Positions 15,468 through 18,631 of a stretch of DNA of 18,631 nucleotides are shown in pieces. Numbering within the stretch: position 1 is the stretch's first letter; every line of letters starts with the position of its first letter. The position numbers and the translations under genes were made by a program. This stretch comes from Phycisphaerales bacterium (GTDB lineage: Bacteria > Planctomycetota > Phycisphaerae > SM23-33), in assembly GCA_003171235.1 (NCBI GenBank), contig PMYM01000263.1, forward strand, positions 1 to 18,631, read 5' to 3'. The notes beneath the pieces were generated by a model, which searched no databases, was not told the origin of the DNA, and saw only the letters and a list, made by a program, of their open reading frames with translations.

Positions 15468-17135
15468 TCATCGCAGGTCATTTTCCGCGAACCTGCGCTC
15501 ATCTTCGGCAGTCACACCTGGAGGAAGCTCGCCAGAACCGTAAACGACCAAGACCTTGGTTAACGAGGTCGGTGTCATCGTCGCCAACAGCATTCGCAAA
15601 GCGCCGGCCCGAAACTGCACCGCGGCCTCCACAGTCCTAACGCAGTTGACGCCCTGCCCCTTTTGTTCCACCCACAGTGTGATATCCGCAATCAAACGGG
15701 CGATCAGAGCTTTTGCTCTGATGCGTATATCTCGCATTTTCTCGTCACCTGTCTCGGTTTCCAGCAGCGAGAGCAATTGCTTGCCCTCGGCCAATTCTGC
15801 GACGTTGACGCCGCTGCACTCGGCTCTCAGGTTATCAAGCTCCTTGGCGATGCCAGCCCGCTTCGCCGTCAGCCTGGCCAGTACATCTAGCAGGGCCGAT
15901 GTATCAGACTCCGTCAAGATCCGGTCCTTGATCGCTTCGATTTTGGCGTCAACGCTAATGAGTTCTCCCTCTGCTGCATCAAGCCTCAGACGATGCTCGT
16001 TACCGCTATCCGAGTAGATGTCACCCGTTCGCACTTCGTGAATCCATTGAATAACAGCAGCCTCGAATAACGGCATGGGGACGGACCAGCGGCAGGCGTC
16101 GGTGCTCTCATCCCGCCAGCTCGCGCAGGTGAGCAATTTCTTGACTCGACTATTCTTGCCGCGGTTGTGGCGGTACAGCCCGACCGGCCGACCACACGAG
16201 CACCGAAGCAACCCTGTGAACAAGTTTGCCATTGTCGGCTTGTAACCGCCACGAGCTGTCAACCGGTTGGCCGTTGAGTGTCGAGCGCGGTAGAAAGTAT
16301 TCTCGTCAATGACGGCGGGGTAATAGCCCTTAATAACCTCACCAACGGGGACGCGCTTGCCGTTGCGCCATAAGCAAGGCTGATAGTCCCCAAAGGTCGA
16401 AATGGAATTGAGGATCTTCCTGGCGTAGGGTTGTGTCCAATGGTCACCGTCGCCGATCGGCGCAACGCCACGTCTGTTGAATTCTCTAATGATCCTGTTT
16501 GCCCCGTAGCCGTTGATCGTCATGTCGAATACCTGCCGAACGGCCGCCGCGGACTTCTGGTCGATCACGATAGTGTCGCCGCGACGCCTGCACCAGGCGG
16601 GGAGTTTGCCGACGGGGCAATGAGATTCGGCGGCAGCCTTGCGCCGCTGAACCCAGTTAGCCAAGAGCCTGTTGGACTTGGTTGCGCTCTCGTCGTGCGC
16701 CCTGCCCATTTGCATTATCGCGATCAGCATCTTCGTCATGTCCAATTGGCCAGGCTCGAAGACGTATTCAGGGGATAGCGTAACGATTCTGACGCCTGCT
16801 CGGATGATGGAGAGAAACAGCTCGAGCGCCTCCTCCAGTTGCTGCCGTGAAAGGCGATCAAGCGATTCAATAACCAGAGTTGAGCCTCGCCTAACTGTGC
16901 CGTCCGTTATGGCGTGAAGAAATGCTCCCAGCGCACCGGTGGTTGCGTTGTTTCCCTTGAAGGCCGAAACGCCAAGGTCGCGGAGAGAGAAAGAAGTCTC
17001 AAGCGTTAGCCCATGCGCCCTACAGTAGGCCGCTGCCGCTTCTGTCTGCCTTCGTAGGCTATCCCCTTTCGCCTGCTGGGGTGACGAAAACCGCACATAG
17101 CTGTAGGCGATGCCCGTTGTCTTGGCTGGCGTCAT
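15468..17135 (-). CDS. Large serine recombinase with zinc ribbon
   Basis: The 555-residue product contains the catalytic N-terminal resolvase domain (YSYVRFSS, nucleophile Ser17; SLDRLSRQQ; later GRAHDESATKS). It also has the recombinase domain (GYGANRIIREFNRRG, YARKILNS) and a complete ribbon with CSCG and later Cys residues (LLTCASWRDESTDACRW). A coiled coil follows. This is the classical layout of site-specific integrases of phages and integrative elements. The ATG at 17135 has AAGGAG 7 nt upstream. It is the first gene of a three-gene - strand operon. Its start lies 40 nt from a truncated portal gene read in the opposite direction, as expected for an integrase gene next to its attachment site. 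A TAAAAT (17162-17167, - strand) could be its -10 box, but no good -35 was found. Confidence 0.9.
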   Translation of the reverse strand: MTPAKTTGIAYSYVRFSSPQQAKGDSLRRQTEAAAAYCRAHGLTLETSFSLRDLGVSAFKGNNATTGALGAFLHAITDGTVRRGSTLVIESLDRLSRQQLEEALELFLSIIRAGVRIVTLSPEYVFEPGQLDMTKMLIAIMQMGRAHDESATKSNRLLANWVQRRKAAAESHCPVGKLPAWCRRRGDTIVIDQKSAAAVRQVFDMTINGYGANRIIREFNRRGVAPIGDGDHWTQPYARKILNSISTFGDYQPCLWRNGKRVPVGEVIKGYYPAVIDENTFYRARHSTANRLTARGGYKPTMANLFTGLLRCSCGRPVGLYRHNRGKNSRVKKLLTCASWRDESTDACRWSVPMPLFEAAVIQWIHEVRTGDIYSDSGNEHRLRLDAAEGELISVDAKIEAIKDRILTESDTSALLDVLARLTAKRAGIAKELDNLRAECSGVNVAELAEGKQLLSLLETETGDEKMRDIRIRAKALIARLIADITLWVEQKGQGVNCVRTVEAAVQFRAGALRMLLATMTPTSLTKVLVVYGSGELPPGVTAEDERRFAENDLR

Positions 17136-17203
17136 GGGTGTTCTCCTTCACCATGACCACCATTTTACCTATCTGTGATTAGAAATAACATATTCTTCAA
17201 GAT
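17136..17203. other. Probable right end of the inserted element (attachment region)
   Basis: Between the recombinase start and the first portal-like codons lies a short A+T-rich stretch (around 17162-17200), unlike the G+C-rich coding on the right. Large serine recombinases are usually encoded next to one attachment site. The portal reading frame is stopped upstream by a TGA at 17154-17156. The crossover core should fall in this interval, but it cannot be placed without the other end or an uninterrupted homologue. Confidence 0.4.
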
Positions 17204-17723
17204 GTACCTGGCCAAGGGCATCGACGATTTCCTCGAGCGGCCGGTGGGCCCGGGCCAGATGTGGTCCACCCACAACAACGAGGCCAGCATTCAGGAGTTC
17301 GGCCACGACGCCGGCAGCCCCAGCGAGGACGTCCATATCCAGCAGGTTCGAGAGGCGATGGACAAGGTGTCGGGAGTGACCGGCCTGGCCGCCGGATTGA
17401 TCCGCGGCAACGTCGGCAACCTCACCAGCGCCACCGCCCTGCGCGTGCTGCTGTCGGGGCTGCTGTCGCGCACCGAGCGCAAGCAGGTCACCTACGGGCA
17501 GGGCATCGCCCGCATTATCGAGTTGATGCTGGAGCTGATGGACCGTTCCGGCCTGCTCGTAACGGCGCCGGAAGACCGCCGCATCGAGATCCACTGGCCC
17601 AGCCCGCTGCCCGAGGACCAGCACCAGCGCCTCGTCGACGCCCAGGTCAAGGCCGCTCTGGGCGTGCCGGCCAAACGCATTCTGACCGAGTTGGGGTATG
17701 ACGAACAGACACTGGCACAGTGA
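17175..17723 (+). pseudogene. Phage portal protein, C-terminal fragment
   Basis: The roughly 180 residues read as the C-terminal part of a phage portal protein. The GNVGNLTSATALRVLLSGLL segment and IHWPSPLPEDQHQR followed by LGVPAKRILTELGYDEQT are typical of SPP1-gp6-like portals, the ring through which DNA enters the capsid. Whole portals are about 450-550 residues, so more than half is missing. The frame begins at a GTG without a ribosome-binding site, after a TGA at 17154. The first clearly portal-like residues are near 17205 (YLAKGIDDFLERP). The 5' part is not elsewhere in the window. The break next to a recombinase gene suggests disruption by integration. Product formation is unlikely. 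Confidence 0.7.
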
Positions 17724-17730
17724 AGAGAGA

Positions 17731-17809
17731 TTTCAGATTTGGGAATTTCAAATTGCAGATTGAGCCAGAGACATAGCCGCGGCCAATCCTTCAATTCCCA
17801 GATTTGAAA
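17731..17809. repeat. Nested long hairpin between portal fragment and next gene
   Basis: The 17-nt arm 17731-17747 pairs fully with 17793-17809 if two G-U pairs are allowed. Inside the 45-nt loop, GATTG-A-GCC (17758-17766) pairs with GGCCAATC (17781-17788) with one bulged A, giving a second stem. No T-run follows, so a standard terminator is not supported. It may be a mobile intergenic palindrome or a structured leader for the next gene, whose start codon lies 42 nt downstream. Confidence 0.55.
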
Positions 17810-17851
17810 AAGGGAAGCAAATCGCCACAGGGAACCAGAAAGGAACCAACC

Positions 17852-18430
17852 ATGTCGGACGAAATCGTGGAGCCGCAAAACCAAGGCAATTCCGCCGGCG
17901 ACAGCGTCGCCGAGGCTGACGGCGATAGCGACAAGCTGGTGCCGGTCAGCGAGTCCATCAAGTATCGCCGCCGCGCCCAGCAGGCCGAGGGGCGGTTCCA
18001 ACAGGCCCAGCAGCAGCTAGGGCAGTTGCAGCAGCAGATCGAGCAGCGCCTGGACCAGCTCGCCACGGCCGAGGCCCAGCGCGACGAACTCCAGCACCAG
18101 TTGGATACCCAGTGCCTTCGCCACTGCGCGGAAAAGGCGCTGCTATCGGTCGGGGCCGATGTCGAAACCGCCATGGCCCTGCTGGAGAAGCGCCTGCCCC
18201 TGTCGGAGCAAAACCAGGAACAGCTCGAGCAGGCCGTGGGGCGGCTATTGGAGGAGAAGCCATTCCTGCTCTCCCCGGCGGCGTCGCTGCCGGGCAAGAC
18301 CGCCTCGGCACGCGCGGCCCGTCCGGCGACGGGACTGACCCGGGCCGCCTCCGCCGCCCGCGGCAGCGGCAGCCGCCGCGACCTGGCCGAATACCTGCGC
18401 CTGCGGCGCGGTGTCTCGACAAGTCGGTAG
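17852..18430 (+). CDS. Putative phage scaffold-like protein
   Basis: The 192-residue product has an acidic N-terminus (MSDEIVEPQNQGN), a Gln-rich coiled coil from about residue 35 to 90 (RFQQAQQQLGQLQQQIEQRL and on), and a basic Ala/Arg-rich tail. The acidic start, central coil and basic end, placed just after the portal gene, fit capsid scaffold or head-assembly proteins (inference from position and composition; no specific motif). The ATG at 17852 is chosen because AAGGA lies 7 nt upstream; the longer frame from 17804 overlaps the hairpin and lacks such a site. The gene is intact, but the major head gene expected next is displaced by an IS element. Confidence 0.6.
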   Translation: MSDEIVEPQNQGNSAGDSVAEADGDSDKLVPVSESIKYRRRAQQAEGRFQQAQQQLGQLQQQIEQRLDQLATAEAQRDELQHQLDTQCLRHCAEKALLSVGADVETAMALLEKRLPLSEQNQEQLEQAVGRLLEEKPFLLSPAASLPGKTASARAARPATGLTRAASAARGSGSRRDLAEYLRLRRGVSTSR

Positions 18431-18559
18431 TGCCGGATGATTTGATTTCAAATTCAGTACTGTCCGGTTAACTTTCTGCCAACATGAAGTAGAGGCCCAA
18501 TTTTACAGGGTCACGTGCCTCTGATGGTCGTAATCGATTTGAATTTGGATTCTCCCTTC

Positions 18560-18589
18560 GGCCATGCTTTCCCACCAGGAGGCATGGCC
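18560..18589 (+). promoter_or_regulatory. Hairpin around the transposase ribosome-binding site
   Basis: GGCCATGC (18560-18567) is the exact reverse complement of GCATGGCC (18582-18589). The loop contains most of the ribosome-binding site AGGAGG (18577-18582), which lies 8 nt before the ATG at 18591. In a long transcript the stem would lie against the start codon and could limit translation, as known for other insertion sequences protected from read-through transcription. The role is inferred. Confidence 0.45.
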
Positions 18590-18590
18590 T

Positions 18591-18631
18591 ATGAACCTTG
18601 GAAGGATCATCTTTGCCCAGTTGATGGACTT
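18591..18631 (+). CDS. IS4-family transposase, N-terminal fragment at window edge
   Basis: The first residues, MNLGRIIFAQLMD, match the conserved start of IS4-family DDE transposases with a DUF4372-type N-terminus (remembered pattern: MNxGRxxFxQLMDF). AGGAGG lies 8 nt upstream of the ATG. Only 13 complete codons are visible, so intactness cannot be judged. It would cut and insert its own element by DDE chemistry. Confidence 0.65.
   Translation, partial: MNLGRIIFAQLMD

Larger units (their letters stand above)
18461..18631 (+). mobile_element. IS4-family insertion sequence, left end
   Basis: The sequence changes character after the scaffold-like gene. A likely terminal inverted repeat begins near 18461 (ACTGTCCGGTTAACTTTC). 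A 130-nt leader and the start of a transposase gene at 18591 follow. The exact end and the target duplication cannot be fixed because the right end lies outside the window. Confidence 0.6.

Overview
The window looks like a mosaic accessory region of a bacterium in or near the Planctomycetota (inference). The evidence is moderately high G+C, a PQQ-type propeller protein, an FG-GAP/VCBS protein and a DUF4091-type sugar-hydrolase-like protein (all with secretion signals), and a large serine recombinase whose zinc ribbon lacks most cysteines. No rRNA, tRNA or CRISPR array was seen.

Left part (1-5.1 kb): two unrecognised genes diverge from a shared control region with a perfect 10-bp inverted repeat. 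A defence-type cluster follows on the + strand: a C5-cytosine DNA methyltransferase, an HNH nuclease, a short fragment that looks like the tail of a Z1-domain helicase-like protein, and a DUF4420-type PD-(D/E)XK nuclease whose start overlaps the fragment's stop by 4 bp. I read this as a restriction-modification locus that has lost internal genes. The HNH protein also carries a Tyr where I expect a conserved His.

Middle part (5.1-13.1 kb): two remnants of RecB/Cas4-like nuclease genes, both on the - strand, bracket three genes for secreted proteins: the PQQ propeller on +, then the DUF4091 protein and the FG-GAP protein as a two-gene unit on -. Both nuclease copies lack the N-terminal part, and the second also has a frameshift and a lost catalytic motif.

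Right part (13.1-18.6 kb): a - strand operon encodes a classical large serine recombinase with a zinc ribbon, an 89-residue unknown protein, and a second large serine recombinase with an atypical ribbon. Its promoter end abuts the C-terminal third of a phage portal gene. A nested hairpin and a coiled-coil, scaffold-like gene follow. The left end of an IS4-family element starts at the right edge. The simplest reading is that a recombinase-driven element inserted into the portal gene of a prophage, with the recombinases at its right end and at least part of the material to the left as cargo. The left end of such an element is not in the window. The gene calls come from motifs and remembered family patterns, not from database searches.
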